Shown: one piece after another, positions 53,281 through 62,473 of the stretch
Position numbering within the stretch: the stretch's first letter is position 1
Layout of the letters: each line of letters begins with the position of its first letter
From: Oceanirhabdus sp. W0125-5
GTDB lineage: Bacteria > Bacillota > Clostridia > Clostridiales > Clostridiaceae
DNA length: 64,000 nt
Direction: 5' to 3'
Assembly: GCF_027938815.1 (NCBI RefSeq)
Contig: NZ_CP115913.1
Location: forward strand, 2,018,001-2,082,000
The notes under the pieces: model-generated
What the model was told of the DNA's origin: nothing
The model's database searches: none
What the model saw: only the letters and a program-made list of their open reading frames with translations
Translations under genes and position numbers: made by a program

Positions 53281-55059
53281 ATGAGAAAGAAGGTTGTAAT
53301 TACTTTAGCTATATTATTATTTATAGTTTTTACTGGTTGCACAAATACAGAAAAAAACAATATTAAGCCTAATGAGTCAAATGTAACTACTGACTCAAAG
53401 GAAAATGATGAATATAAGGAGACAACTGAATCAAAAGAAGTTAATGATAGTAAGGAAATAAAGGTAGCTGATGTACAAATTCTTTCATTAGATAGTGGAG
53501 AATTTAATCTAACAGAGATATTTAATAATAATGATTTAGAGAAATTATCTTTACAAGAACTATCACTACTAAGAAATTCAATCTATGCTAAAAATGGTTA
53601 TAAGTTTTCTACAGAAGAATTTCATAATTATTTCTCAAAATTCGAGTGGTACAAGCCAATAAGTAAAGATGTTGATAAGTTACTTAGCCAAATTGATAAT
53701 GAAAACATTAAAAATATAATATTGATTGAGGAACAAAGTGAATCATGGATTAAGAACTCTAAAGATGATAAGGAACTAAGCCGTGAAATGGATGTGATGG
53801 TACCATTATTTGGACCAGCGGAAAAGGAAACATTATATATTACAAGAGAAAAATTAGATTATGAAGGTGGGAATCTCCCTACAAAAATAACATTGAATAC
53901 TGGTCATAATAAAAAAGTGTTTGAAAGTACTTGGAATGATGGGATATATGTATCAGTAGTAGATTTTAATGAAAATGATGATGAAATAGATATTTACATA
54001 ACAGAAACAGGTACTGATATTGGATGTACTACGCATATTTATAAAATTTCTCATGGAAGCATATACCCATATACTCGTTTTGAACATTTTGGAAAAGACT
54101 TTTTATATGATGGGAAAGGTAATATATATTATTGGTTCAACACAACGGGTAAAAGTATAATCAATACATGTTTTAATTATAAAACGAGGGAATCAAGTAA
54201 TATATGGGATCAAAGCATACAAACAAGATTAAATAAACTGTTCAAAGATACTGAAGCTTATAAAGAAAATACAAATGAAACTAATTCCACTGAAAAGGAT
54301 GATAAAAGGATTAAAGTTGCAGAACTAAATTATTATGAGGATTTAGACCTAGACGGAAATAAAGAAGAGATTAATATAGTATTTAAAGCTGACGATGTGG
54401 ACAGTAGTTATAGGGCTAGTGCGTTTATAATTTCTATTAAAAAAAATGGAAAGAAAGCTTTACATCATGAGTTTAATTGTTATATTTGGGATTATGAATT
54501 GAAGTTTATATCCTGTAAGGATAAGATGTATTTTTATGTGCAGGATGAAGGACCAAGTGATGATCCTAATGCCACTATTTTTGAATTATGTGAAGATGGA
54601 ATTAATGTTGTTCTTAGAGTAGGTGGATATATAATCGATTATGATTATGATGGAAATATATATACTTCATATAGCTATACTAATGATAAAAACAAGGTTT
54701 TGCTAACTTATTATAATATAAAGGATGGACTTAAGCATCCTAGTAATGATGAGATTATAGGAAAAATTCTTCAATACAATTGCAATATGGTACTATATAA
54801 AAAGAAAAATATTGCAGGGGGACATAGAGTTAGTTCAATTAGCGAAGAACACGCTGAGACCTTAAAGAGAGAAATTGCTGCATCCAATATAGATACTGGA
54901 ATTGTTAAAATAGCAGATATTAATGAGTCTGTCAAGATAGTTGAAGTGGACTATGATTTCTATGAAAGATTCCCTAATATGGTAAGAAATATTCCTATTA
55001 AGGTGGAAACAAAAGATGGTCTTTCAGGGTGGTTATTTTGGCTTAATGGAGGAGATTAA
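53281..55059 (+). CDS. YARHG-domain lipoprotein
   Basis: 592 aa. The N-terminus has a lipoprotein signal with lipobox FTGC at residues ~17-20, then a Thr/Lys/Glu-rich linker. Residues ~85-145 (LQELSLLRNSIYAKNGYKFSTEEFHNYFSKFEWYKP) form a YARHG domain, an extracellular module with R-N-x-I-Y-A-x-x-G-x-x-F. The rest consists of two similar beta-rich segments that begin with acidic D-x-D-x-D turns (DLDLDGNKEE, DYDYDGNIY), suggesting calcium-binding propeller-like repeats. It is anchored outside the membrane; function unknown. AAGGGGG precedes the ATG. Confidence 0.75.
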   Translation: MRKKVVITLAILLFIVFTGCTNTEKNNIKPNESNVTTDSKENDEYKETTESKEVNDSKEIKVADVQILSLDSGEFNLTEIFNNNDLEKLSLQELSLLRNSIYAKNGYKFSTEEFHNYFSKFEWYKPISKDVDKLLSQIDNENIKNIILIEEQSESWIKNSKDDKELSREMDVMVPLFGPAEKETLYITREKLDYEGGNLPTKITLNTGHNKKVFESTWNDGIYVSVVDFNENDDEIDIYITETGTDIGCTTHIYKISHGSIYPYTRFEHFGKDFLYDGKGNIYYWFNTTGKSIINTCFNYKTRESSNIWDQSIQTRLNKLFKDTEAYKENTNETNSTEKDDKRIKVAELNYYEDLDLDGNKEEINIVFKADDVDSSYRASAFIISIKKNGKKALHHEFNCYIWDYELKFISCKDKMYFYVQDEGPSDDPNATIFELCEDGINVVLRVGGYIIDYDYDGNIYTSYSYTNDKNKVLLTYYNIKDGLKHPSNDEIIGKILQYNCNMVLYKKKNIAGGHRVSSISEEHAETLKREIAASNIDTGIVKIADINESVKIVEVDYDFYERFPNMVRNIPIKVETKDGLSGWLFWLNGGD

Positions 55060-55088
55060 AGTTAAATTGAAAGAGGGGACAAGTAAGT

Positions 55089-55128
55089 GGGGCTGTTTCA
55101 AAATGATTAATTATTTTGATACAGCCCC
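55089..55128 (+). terminator. Terminator after the YARHG gene
   Basis: A long stem (GGGGCTGTTTCAAAAT with ATTTTGATACAGCCCC, one mismatch) around an 8-base loop. Confidence 0.8.
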
Positions 55129-55181
55129 ATTTCATTATAGAAAATAACTATAATAACAGATTTATCTATTTAATATTTGAA

Positions 55182-55210
55182 TTGGTAATTCGATTTTTTT
55201 TAACTATAAT
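55182..55210 (+). promoter_or_regulatory. Promoter of the DUF3798 transporter operon
   Basis: TTGGTA (55182-55187), a 17-base spacer and TATAAT (55205-55210). Transcription would begin near 55217, upstream of the inverted repeat at 55233-55253. Confidence 0.55.
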
Positions 55211-55232
55211 AGAATTTGTGTGCAAATAACAG

Positions 55233-55253
55233 TTGACTAAATACTTTAGTTAA
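55233..55253. promoter_or_regulatory. Inverted-repeat operator in the transporter leader
   Basis: TTGACTAAA-TAC-TTTAGTTAA, two 9-base arms with one mismatch around a 3-base centre. Located +17 to +37 relative to the likely start, where a repressor could block elongation; too small to act as a terminator. The binding protein is unknown. Confidence 0.5.
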
Positions 55254-55283
55254 ATAAATTAGATATACGGAGGAGAAAAAACA

Positions 55284-56432
55284 ATGAAGAGACTATTATC
55301 ATTATTATTAGCTTCTATGATGGTTTTCTCACTTGCTGCTTGTGGAAACAAAGCAACAAATGAAAACAAGAAAGAAAATACAGAAGCAACAAAGGTTGAA
55401 GAAGCTGATTACAAAATTGGTGTTGTTACGCCAACATTATCAACTAGTGAAGACGAATTTAGAGCTGCAGAAAATATGGTTAAAAAGTACCCAGGTATTG
55501 TTAAGCATATAACATTACCAGAAAACTTTAATACAGAGATTGAAACTGCTATGAGTCAAATTATCAGTTTAGCTGATGATGAAAAAGTGAAAGCTATTAC
55601 AGTTACATCTGGACAATCAGGTCTTTTACCTGCTATTCAAAAGGTTAAAGAAAAGAGACCAGATATTATAGTTATTACTGCACCAATATGGGATGATCCA
55701 GATATGATGTCTAAGTACATAGATGTTTGTTTAGATACTGACTGGGAAAGAAGAGGAATAACAATTGCTGAAAAAGCTCATAAAATGGGAGCTAAAACTT
55801 TTATTCATTACTCATTCCCAACACATTTAGCAAAAGAATTAATCGCTAAAAGAAGAGATAGCATGAAAGCTACATGTGAAAGATTAGGAATGGAGTTTGT
55901 TGAGATTATTACTCCAGATCCTCAAACAGGAAATGGACCAACTGCAATGCAGCAATTCCTACAAGAAGATATTCCAAGACAGATTGAAAAATATGGTGTT
56001 GATACTAATATTTTTGGTACAAACTGTCCAATGTATGATGTTATATTAGATAAAGCTTTAGAATTAAAGTATTTAATGGCAGAGCAATGCTGTCCAACTC
56101 CAACACAAGCATTCCCTTCTGTAATGGGATTAGAGATTTCAGAAGAAGATGCTGGAGACTATGACAAAATCAATAAAATGATTAGCGAAAAAGCTGCTGA
56201 AGCAGGGGTTACTGGAAGATTATCTGGTTGGCCTGTACCAGTTACAGTATTCTTACCAGAATATGCTGTAGAATTAGCAAAAGCAATGATTGATGGTAAC
56301 GTAGATCCTAAGAACGAGGAGCAATTAGAGAAATTTGCTGAAGAAACTTTTGGTGTTAAAGTTGATTTCAATAAATTAAAACCAGAATTAGATAACTATT
56401 TCTTAATGATAATGGAATCTATTTTCTATTAA
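55284..56432 (+). CDS. DUF3798 periplasmic-binding-like lipoprotein
   Basis: 382 aa. It begins with a lipoprotein signal (MKRLLSLLLASMMVFSLAACG, lipobox L-A-A-C at ~residue 20) and continues with a two-lobed Rossmann-like binding domain: YKIGVVTPTLSTSEDEFRAAENMVKKYPGIVKHITLP, KVKAITVTSGQSGLLPAIQKVKEKRPDIIVITAPIWDDP. This matches DUF3798, solute-binding lipoproteins related to BMP/periplasmic-binding type 1. It starts the ABC operon and ends at a terminator, so it should be made in excess over the membrane parts. The ligand is unknown. Confidence 0.8.
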   Translation: MKRLLSLLLASMMVFSLAACGNKATNENKKENTEATKVEEADYKIGVVTPTLSTSEDEFRAAENMVKKYPGIVKHITLPENFNTEIETAMSQIISLADDEKVKAITVTSGQSGLLPAIQKVKEKRPDIIVITAPIWDDPDMMSKYIDVCLDTDWERRGITIAEKAHKMGAKTFIHYSFPTHLAKELIAKRRDSMKATCERLGMEFVEIITPDPQTGNGPTAMQQFLQEDIPRQIEKYGVDTNIFGTNCPMYDVILDKALELKYLMAEQCCPTPTQAFPSVMGLEISEEDAGDYDKINKMISEKAAEAGVTGRLSGWPVPVTVFLPEYAVELAKAMIDGNVDPKNEEQLEKFAEETFGVKVDFNKLKPELDNYFLMIMESIFY

Positions 56433-56441
56433 AATAATTAG

Positions 56442-56474
56442 TTAGGTATAGGTGTTCCTATACCTAATTTTTTT
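56442..56474 (+). terminator. Partial terminator between the binding-protein and ATPase genes
   Basis: An 11-bp perfect stem (TTAGGTATAGG / CCTATACCTAA), a 4-base loop and seven T. In-operon position suggests attenuation that sets the ratio of binding protein to transporter. Confidence 0.85.
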
Positions 56475-56522
56475 AGCTTGTGTTATCATTGATCGTTATG
56501 AATATTTAAGGAAGGTGTTAAT

Positions 56523-58109
56523 GTGAAAAGTGTAATTAAAATAAATAATCTCTCTAAAAGTTTTGGGAATGTGGAAGCTTTGAAAAATGTAGATTTTGAA
56601 TTGAGAGAAGGAGAAATACATGGACTGATTGGTGCAAATGGTTCTGGAAAAAGTACCTTTCTTAATATATTGTTTGGAAATCCAAAGATTGAGGAGACTG
56701 GAGGATATTCAGGAGAGATTATTGTTGATGGTGATAAAAAGAAAATTTCTAGTCCAAGTGCTTCCATAAAAAGTGGTATAGGGATGATACATCAAGAATT
56801 TGCTTTAATATCTAATATGAATGTTGCTGAGAATATTAAGATTAATCGAGAACAGGCTTATGGGATAACTGAAAAGCTTTTTGGCAGAAGCTTTGCATAT
56901 ATAAATAAGAAGAAGAATCATGAAGATGCTCAGGAGATATTAAATACATTAGGCATTAAGCTTAATACAAATATAAAAGTGTGTAATCTATCAACAAGTA
57001 TGAAACAGTTTATTGAGATTGCAAGAGAGATAGATAAAGAAAATTTAAAAGTGTTAATGCTTGATGAGCCAACAGCGGTTTTAAATAAGGAAGATTCAGA
57101 TACATTAATTGAAATCCTAAAGGGGATAGCAAAAAGAGGAACTGCCATAATTTTTGTTTCTCATAGACTTGAGGAAGTAGTAAATTTATGTGATAAAGCT
57201 ACAATTTTGAGAGATGGAGAGGTAGCAGCGGTATACGATAAAGAAGAATTTAATATTGAAAAGATCGCTGAGGATATGATTGGACATAAAGTAGTTAAGG
57301 TACAGAGAGAGAAAAAAGAAATTTCTAAGGAAACTATATTAAGCTTTGAGAACTTTGCTGTAAATATGCCAGGGGAAGAGGCTAGTGAAGTTAATCTTAA
57401 TATAAATAAAGGGGAAATTCTAGGTATTACCAGTTTGGCTGGACATGGGAAAATGGCGCTAGGTTATGGAATCATGGGAATGTATGATACTGAAGGTACC
57501 GTTAATTATAAGGGAGAAAATTTAGACTTGAATGATTCAGGAAAAATAATTGATAAAGGAATATATATGCTTCCTGATGATAGAAAGAATATGGGGCTTC
57601 TTTTAAATCATTCTGTAAGGGATAATGTAATTTTTGCTGCCTTGCAAAATAAGAACAGGTTTTTAAAAAGATTTTTTATTGATTCTCTTGGTATGTTAAA
57701 TAAAAAAGAAAGTCATGAACATGTAGAACATGCCATTGAAAAGTTTAATATAAAATGTAGTTCAATGTATCAAAGCGTTAGAGAACTAAGCGGTGGGAAT
57801 CAACAAAAGGTGTGTATTGCAAGAGGAGTGGCACTTAATCCAGAAGTATTATTTGTAGCAGAGCCAACAAGAGGAGTAGATATAGGAGCTAAAGAAAGAA
57901 TATTGGACATGCTGTTAAATATAAATGAAGAGAAAAATACAACAATTGTTATAGCATCTAGTGAGCTTGAAGAGCTAAAAAGGGTTTGTGACAGAATTTT
58001 AGTAATGTATGAAGGGAAGGTATTTAAAATATTAGATCCAGATAGTGATGATAGAGATTTTGCATTAGCTTTATCAGGGGAAAGAGGTGTTATGAGTGAA
58101 GCAGTATAA
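56523..58109 (+). CDS. ABC transporter ATPase with two nucleotide-binding domains (RbsA-like)
   Basis: 528 aa. The first domain (residues ~1-250) has Walker A GANGSGKST, Walker B LMLDEPTA and an atypical signature STSMKQ. The second (~265-528) has a degenerate Walker A (GHGK), a normal signature LSGGNQQK and Walker B VLFVAEPTRGVD. This asymmetry is normal for RbsA/BMP-type sugar or nucleoside importers. It energises the two downstream permeases. GTG start with AAGGAAGG upstream. The next gene overlaps it by 14 bases. Confidence 0.9.
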   Translation: MKSVIKINNLSKSFGNVEALKNVDFELREGEIHGLIGANGSGKSTFLNILFGNPKIEETGGYSGEIIVDGDKKKISSPSASIKSGIGMIHQEFALISNMNVAENIKINREQAYGITEKLFGRSFAYINKKKNHEDAQEILNTLGIKLNTNIKVCNLSTSMKQFIEIAREIDKENLKVLMLDEPTAVLNKEDSDTLIEILKGIAKRGTAIIFVSHRLEEVVNLCDKATILRDGEVAAVYDKEEFNIEKIAEDMIGHKVVKVQREKKEISKETILSFENFAVNMPGEEASEVNLNINKGEILGITSLAGHGKMALGYGIMGMYDTEGTVNYKGENLDLNDSGKIIDKGIYMLPDDRKNMGLLLNHSVRDNVIFAALQNKNRFLKRFFIDSLGMLNKKESHEHVEHAIEKFNIKCSSMYQSVRELSGGNQQKVCIARGVALNPEVLFVAEPTRGVDIGAKERILDMLLNINEEKNTTIVIASSELEELKRVCDRILVMYEGKVFKILDPDSDDRDFALALSGERGVMSEAV

Positions 58110-59133
58110 ATTTCAAATTCCTCAAATTATCATAATGATATTTTTATTAGTAATGGCAGGAATGACTATTTATCTAGGAATACCTTTTCCAAGAATGTTT
58201 AATGACTCTTTAATAAAATTAGTTATGAATGGAGTTCTTGTATTATCTCTTATACCTATGTTAAATTGCGGTGTTGGAATGAACTTTGGGATTCCTGTAG
58301 GAGTATCTGCGGGTTTATTAGGAATGTGTATTTCAATAAATCTTAGATTAAAAGGTATTCTTGGATTTACAGGGGCATTATTTTTTTCAATAATAATTGG
58401 TATAGTATTTGGTTTCGTATATTCAAAAATACTAAATAGAGTTAAGGGAAGAGAAGAAATAGCAGGAACCTTTGTAGGATTTTCTTTTATTCCACTTATG
58501 AGTTTTTTTTGGACATTAGCACCTTTTACAAATCGTCAAATGCTCTATCCTATAGGTGGAAAAGGGCTAAGACCAAAAATTGGACTTAAGAATTTTTTTG
58601 GAAAAATATTAAATGAATTATGGGTAATTCATATTGGAGATTTTAAAATTCCTTTAGGACTATTATTATTCTTTTTACTAATTTGCATTTTAATTTATTT
58701 GTTTTTTAAAACTAAAACAGGGATGGCAATGATTGCAGTGGGAGAAAATGAAACATATGCAACCCTATCTGGAATTTCTGTGAATAAGATGAGAACTATT
58801 TCAATTATATTGTCTACAGTTTTAGCGGCAGTTGGGATATGTGTATATGCTCAAAGCTATGGTTTTGTAGAATTATATGAAGCACCCTTAATGATGGCAT
58901 TTCCGGCTGTTTCAGCAGTATTAATTGGAGGAAGTTCAGGAAGGAAAACATCAGTGGTACAGGCTGTTGTGGGTGTGTATTTATTTCAAACAACATATGT
59001 ATTATCAGCACCTTTGGCTAATGCAATTTTAATACCTGAGATGTCTGAGGTACTTAGAATGATGATAACAAATATAATTATTCTTTACGCACTATTATAT
59101 AAAGGAGGACGTAAAAAACATGGAAAAAAATAA
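58096..59133 (+). CDS. ABC transporter permease, RbsC-like (first)
   Basis: 345 aa with about 8-10 helices (BPD_transp_2 family). LIKLVMNGVLVLSLIPMLNCGVGMNFGIPVG and GMAMIAVGENETYATLSGISVNKMRTISIILSTVLAAVGICVYAQ include the conserved A-x-G-x-N-x-x-A-A-x-x-x-G-I loop that contacts the ATPase. GTG start, overlapping the ATPase gene by 14 bases; the next permease overlaps by 14 bases too. The pair forms a heterodimeric channel. Confidence 0.9.
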   Translation: MKQYKFQIPQIIIMIFLLVMAGMTIYLGIPFPRMFNDSLIKLVMNGVLVLSLIPMLNCGVGMNFGIPVGVSAGLLGMCISINLRLKGILGFTGALFFSIIIGIVFGFVYSKILNRVKGREEIAGTFVGFSFIPLMSFFWTLAPFTNRQMLYPIGGKGLRPKIGLKNFFGKILNELWVIHIGDFKIPLGLLLFFLLICILIYLFFKTKTGMAMIAVGENETYATLSGISVNKMRTISIILSTVLAAVGICVYAQSYGFVELYEAPLMMAFPAVSAVLIGGSSGRKTSVVQAVVGVYLFQTTYVLSAPLANAILIPEMSEVLRMMITNIIILYALLYKGGRKKHGKK

Positions 59134-60199
59134 TATGTTCTCTAGGTTAAAAGGTAAAAAACTTAATAGTGAGCTTAATATTGTTCCTTTAGTTTTCGGT
59201 GTATTATGTATAGTTGGAATTGTTTTTTCAGGGGTAAGTGTTAATTTTGTAATAAATCAGGTTATTATAAGATTTATACGAAATGGGGTAATGGTTTTAG
59301 CGCTGCTTATTCCAATAGCTGCAGGAATGGGGTTGAATTTTGCAGTTACAATAGGAGCGATTTCTGCTCAGATAGGATTACTTCTAGTGCTGGATTGGAA
59401 GATAGGCGGAGTTAAAGGAATACTTTTAGCTATCATAATTGGGGTTGTATTATCAATATTTTTAGGAAATTTAATAGGTTTCTGTTTAAATAGAGTAAAA
59501 GGTAAAGAGATGATAACCACAATAATTATGGGGTTCTTAGGTACAAGTATCTATCATTTTATTTTTATGGTTGGGTATGGTACATTCATCAAGCCACATA
59601 ATGAAGAAATGATACTTTCAAGGGGAATTGGAGTAAGAAACATGGTAGACCTTGAGCAGTATAGAAATACCATTGATAAAATATGGTTAATGAAAATAGG
59701 AAAGATTGAAATACCTTTATTTATGATTTTTGTAGTAATTTTATTTGCTTTTGTTATTAAATATATTATGAATTCGAGACTAGGGCAGAAGTTTAAGGCT
59801 GTAGGAGAGAGTAATGAAAAGGCTGAGATAATAGGTATTAATACATCAGCAGTTAGACGAAATGCTATAGTTATTTCAACTATAATTGCTTGTCTTGGGC
59901 ATATATTGTTTTTACAGAATATAGGAATGATTAATGTTTATACAGGTCATTTGAATTCTGATATATTCTCCTGTGCTGCATTGCTTGCAGGTGGAGCTAC
60001 AATAAGAAGTGCCAATGTTAGGAATGCTTTTATTGGAATATTTTTATTCCATACTTTATTTGTAGTATCACCTTTAGCAGGACAAAACCTATTCAGTAAT
60101 GCTGCATTAGGTGAATACTTTAGGAGCTTTGTAGCTTATGGGACAATAGCATTTGCATTAATTATGAATGTTAAGAATGAAAAGAAAAATATTGACTAA
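59120..60199 (+). CDS. ABC transporter permease, RbsC-like (second)
   Basis: 359 aa, the partner of the previous permease. FIRNGVMVLALLIPIAAGMGLNFAVTIGAISAQIGLLL and GQKFKAVGESNEKAEIIGINTSAVRRNAIVISTIIACLGHIL are the equivalent conserved regions. The family mostly imports sugars, nucleosides or related molecules; the DUF3798 binding protein does not reveal the ligand. The final codons contain TTGACT, the -35 box of the next promoter. A role in thiamine-precursor uptake is possible but suggested only by the adjacent thiD. Confidence 0.9.
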   Translation: MEKNNMFSRLKGKKLNSELNIVPLVFGVLCIVGIVFSGVSVNFVINQVIIRFIRNGVMVLALLIPIAAGMGLNFAVTIGAISAQIGLLLVLDWKIGGVKGILLAIIIGVVLSIFLGNLIGFCLNRVKGKEMITTIIMGFLGTSIYHFIFMVGYGTFIKPHNEEMILSRGIGVRNMVDLEQYRNTIDKIWLMKIGKIEIPLFMIFVVILFAFVIKYIMNSRLGQKFKAVGESNEKAEIIGINTSAVRRNAIVISTIIACLGHILFLQNIGMINVYTGHLNSDIFSCAALLAGGATIRSANVRNAFIGIFLFHTLFVVSPLAGQNLFSNAALGEYFRSFVAYGTIAFALIMNVKNEKKNID

Positions 60200-60220
60200 C
60201 TTTATTATAAACTATATAAT
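60192..60220 (+). promoter_or_regulatory. Promoter of the thiD transcript
   Basis: TTGACT (60192-60197), a 17-base spacer and TATAAT (60215-60220). The -35 box overlaps the stop of the second permease gene; transcription would begin near 60227, just before the riboswitch. Confidence 0.75.
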
Positions 60221-60241
60221 TCAAGTATAATTAAATAATGG

Positions 60242-60330
<89 letters not shown>

Positions 60331-60348
60331 GATTTACGAATATTTTAT

Positions 60349-60384
60349 ACGTGTTACCTTTTTTTGGGGTAGCACGTTTTTTAT
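60349..60384 (+). terminator. Riboswitch-controlled terminator before thiD
   Basis: A 10-bp stem (ACGTGTTACC / GGTAGCACGT, one G-T pair) with a T-rich loop and TTTTTT after it. High TPP should favour this hairpin and switch thiD off. Confidence 0.8.
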
Positions 60385-60434
60385 TTTCCGTCTATGGCAT
60401 ATGATATAAAAGAAGTTTAGGAAGAGGTGTTAAT

Positions 60435-61217
60435 ATGAAAAAAGTACTGACTATTGCAGGGTCAGATTGCAGCGGTGGAGCAGGTATTCAGGCAGATTTA
60501 AAAACAATAACAGCCCATAAATGTTATGGAATGAGTGTCATAACTGCTTTGACTGCTCAAAACACAACAGGTGTTTATGGTATAGAATCATGTTCTGATG
60601 AATTTATTAAAAATCAAATGGATTGTGTGTTTAAAGATATCTTTCCTGATGCTGTGAAGATAGGAATGGTTGCTTCAAGTGAAATTATAGAGAGTATTTC
60701 ACAAAAATTAAAAGAGTATAAGCCAAAGAATGTTGTGGTTGATCCTGTAATGGTGGCAACGTCTGGGAGTAAACTTTTAAATGATGACGCTATAGATAAG
60801 CTATTAAATGAATTAATACCATTATCAACAGTTATTACTCCAAATCTTTTTGAGGCAGAGATTCTTTGTGGATTTAAAATTAAAACAGAAGATGATATGG
60901 TTAGAGCTGCTAGGAAAATAGGAGAGAATTATGAGGGACATATCTTAATAAAAGGTGGACATCTTGAGGATAATGCTAATGATCTATTATTCTCAAGAGG
61001 GGAAATATATTGGTTTGAAGGTGAAAGAGTTCATAATCCTAATACCCATGGAACAGGATGTACCCTTTCATCAGCTATAGCAAGTAATCTAGCTTTAGGA
61101 TATTCAGTTGAAGAAAGTATACGTAACAGTAAGGAATATATAACTGGTGCATTAAAAGCAAACTTAGATCTTGGAAAAGGAAGCGGTCCCTTGGATCATT
61201 GTTATAAAATAAATTAA
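60435..61217 (+). CDS. thiD: Hydroxymethylpyrimidine/phosphomethylpyrimidine kinase
   Basis: 260 aa, full length. LTIAGSDCSGGAGIQADLKTITAHKCYGMSVITALTAQNT is the ThiD N-terminus; VVVDPVMVATSGSKLL and NPNTHGTGCTLSSAIASNLALG are the substrate/ATP and anion-hole blocks with the catalytic Cys-Asp-like G-T-G-C. It phosphorylates HMP to HMP-P and HMP-PP for thiamine synthesis or salvage. It is alone behind the TPP riboswitch; no thiM, thiE or thiC lies near, so in this window it serves salvage or partners elsewhere. AGGAAGAGGTG before the ATG. Confidence 0.95.
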   Translation: MKKVLTIAGSDCSGGAGIQADLKTITAHKCYGMSVITALTAQNTTGVYGIESCSDEFIKNQMDCVFKDIFPDAVKIGMVASSEIIESISQKLKEYKPKNVVVDPVMVATSGSKLLNDDAIDKLLNELIPLSTVITPNLFEAEILCGFKIKTEDDMVRAARKIGENYEGHILIKGGHLEDNANDLLFSRGEIYWFEGERVHNPNTHGTGCTLSSAIASNLALGYSVEESIRNSKEYITGALKANLDLGKGSGPLDHCYKIN

Positions 61218-61623
61218 CACTGAAAAACAAGTAAAAATTGCAAAGGAATTTTCTGTTGGGTACATAACTTAACATCATCGCATCCTATAATGCCAAAACG
61301 TATCAAAGCAATTCAACACTTAGATACTCGTGGAGAAGTATTCTAAAATAGATTTAATGACTAAAAGAAAGTAGTAAATATAAATAAGCATATACGTAAG
61401 AAATGAGCTATGATTTATAAAATTATAGCTCATTTCTTACGTATATAATCCATGTAAGCATTTTATGCAACTCTAAAAAGCCAAGGATTAATATTATTGT
61501 GAGGATATTTTTCGAAATAGAGATAAGCTCTGAAAAATGTCTCTGAAAGAATTTAAATATATACAATTGTTAAAATAAGTATTTATATGATAAAATTAAC
61601 AATATAGTATAAGGAGGGGTCAT
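61218..61623. other. Intergenic region between thiD and the SDR gene
   Basis: 406 bases. An open frame without ribosome site runs from about 61224 to a stop at 61346 and could encode ...NCKGIFCWVHNLTSSHP and MPKRIKAIQHLDTRGEVF; it may be a decayed gene end. A strong 21-bp hairpin lies at 61391-61445. The AAGGAGGGG before 61624 is the SDR ribosome site. Confidence 0.45.
61391..61445. terminator. Strong 21-bp hairpin downstream of thiD
   Basis: TATACGTAAGAAATGAGCTA (61391-61410) and T61411 pair perfectly with 61425-61445, around a 13-base loop. There is no long T-run; probably a terminator or a remnant palindrome. Confidence 0.6.
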
Positions 61624-62439
61624 ATGAAAAAGTTATATGGTTCAGTTGCTTTAGTAATAGGGGCTTCGTCAGGAGTAGGCAAGGCATGCGCTGAATTTTT
61701 ACATAAGTATGGCTATAAGGTTTATGGAACTTCTAGAAAAGTTGAATTTCCTGACTCAGAAATAATGGAAGATGGCATTGTAATGGTACCCTTAGAGGTT
61801 ACAGACAGCAATAGCATTAAAAAAGTAGTTGATTATATTATAGGAAGGGAGGGAGAGATAAACCTTTTAATTAATTGTCCAGGCTATGGATTAAGTGGAG
61901 CTGTTGAAGATATTTCATTAAATGAAGTGAGAGAAATTTTTGAAACAAATTTATTCGGAATCATGATGGTTTGTAGAAATGTATTACCTTATATGAGAGA
62001 AAATAAAAAGGGACTTATTGTTAACATAAGTTCTGTTGCTGGAATTATATCTATACCTTATCAATCTATGTACAGTGCGACAAAATATGCATTAGAAGCA
62101 GTTTCAGAAGCAATGAGAATAGAGGTAAAGCCTTTTGGTGTTAAGGTTGCTTTAATTGAGCCTGGGGATATGAAAACAAATTTTATAAGAATCGCTGCTA
62201 AGGATGCTGATGAGAATTCCGTCTATAAACTGAGATATGAAAAAGCAGTTGATGAGATGATAAAGTCAGAGGAAAATGGACCGGAAGCTGAAGTTGTGAT
62301 TAAAGAGTTAAAGAGAATATTAAAGAAGAGGAATCCATCCCTTAGAAATATTGTTGGAATGAAATATAAGTTAATAGGAAAGTTAAGAAAACTTCTACCA
62401 GAACGGTTGTTGGAATTAATAATAAGTAATGTATATTAA
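61624..62439 (+). CDS. Short-chain dehydrogenase/reductase
   Basis: 271 aa classical SDR. VALVIGASSGVGKACAEFLHKYGYKVYGTSRK is the NAD(P)-binding T-G-x-x-x-G-x-G region with a basic residue suggesting NADPH. NCPGYG replaces the usual N-N-A-G-x-G. ISSVAG and YSATKYALEAVSEAMRIEVKPFGV hold the catalytic Ser-Tyr-Lys. Its position 34 bases before an alpha-oxoamine synthase suggests reduction of a 3-keto product, as 3-ketosphinganine reductase does in sphingolipid synthesis. That pairing is inferred. AAGGAGGGG precedes the ATG. Confidence 0.85.
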   Translation: MKKLYGSVALVIGASSGVGKACAEFLHKYGYKVYGTSRKVEFPDSEIMEDGIVMVPLEVTDSNSIKKVVDYIIGREGEINLLINCPGYGLSGAVEDISLNEVREIFETNLFGIMMVCRNVLPYMRENKKGLIVNISSVAGIISIPYQSMYSATKYALEAVSEAMRIEVKPFGVKVALIEPGDMKTNFIRIAAKDADENSVYKLRYEKAVDEMIKSEENGPEAEVVIKELKRILKKRNPSLRNIVGMKYKLIGKLRKLLPERLLELIISNVY

Positions 62440-62473
62440 TTAAGGGTTTAAGGAAAATTTGGGAGGCTATTTT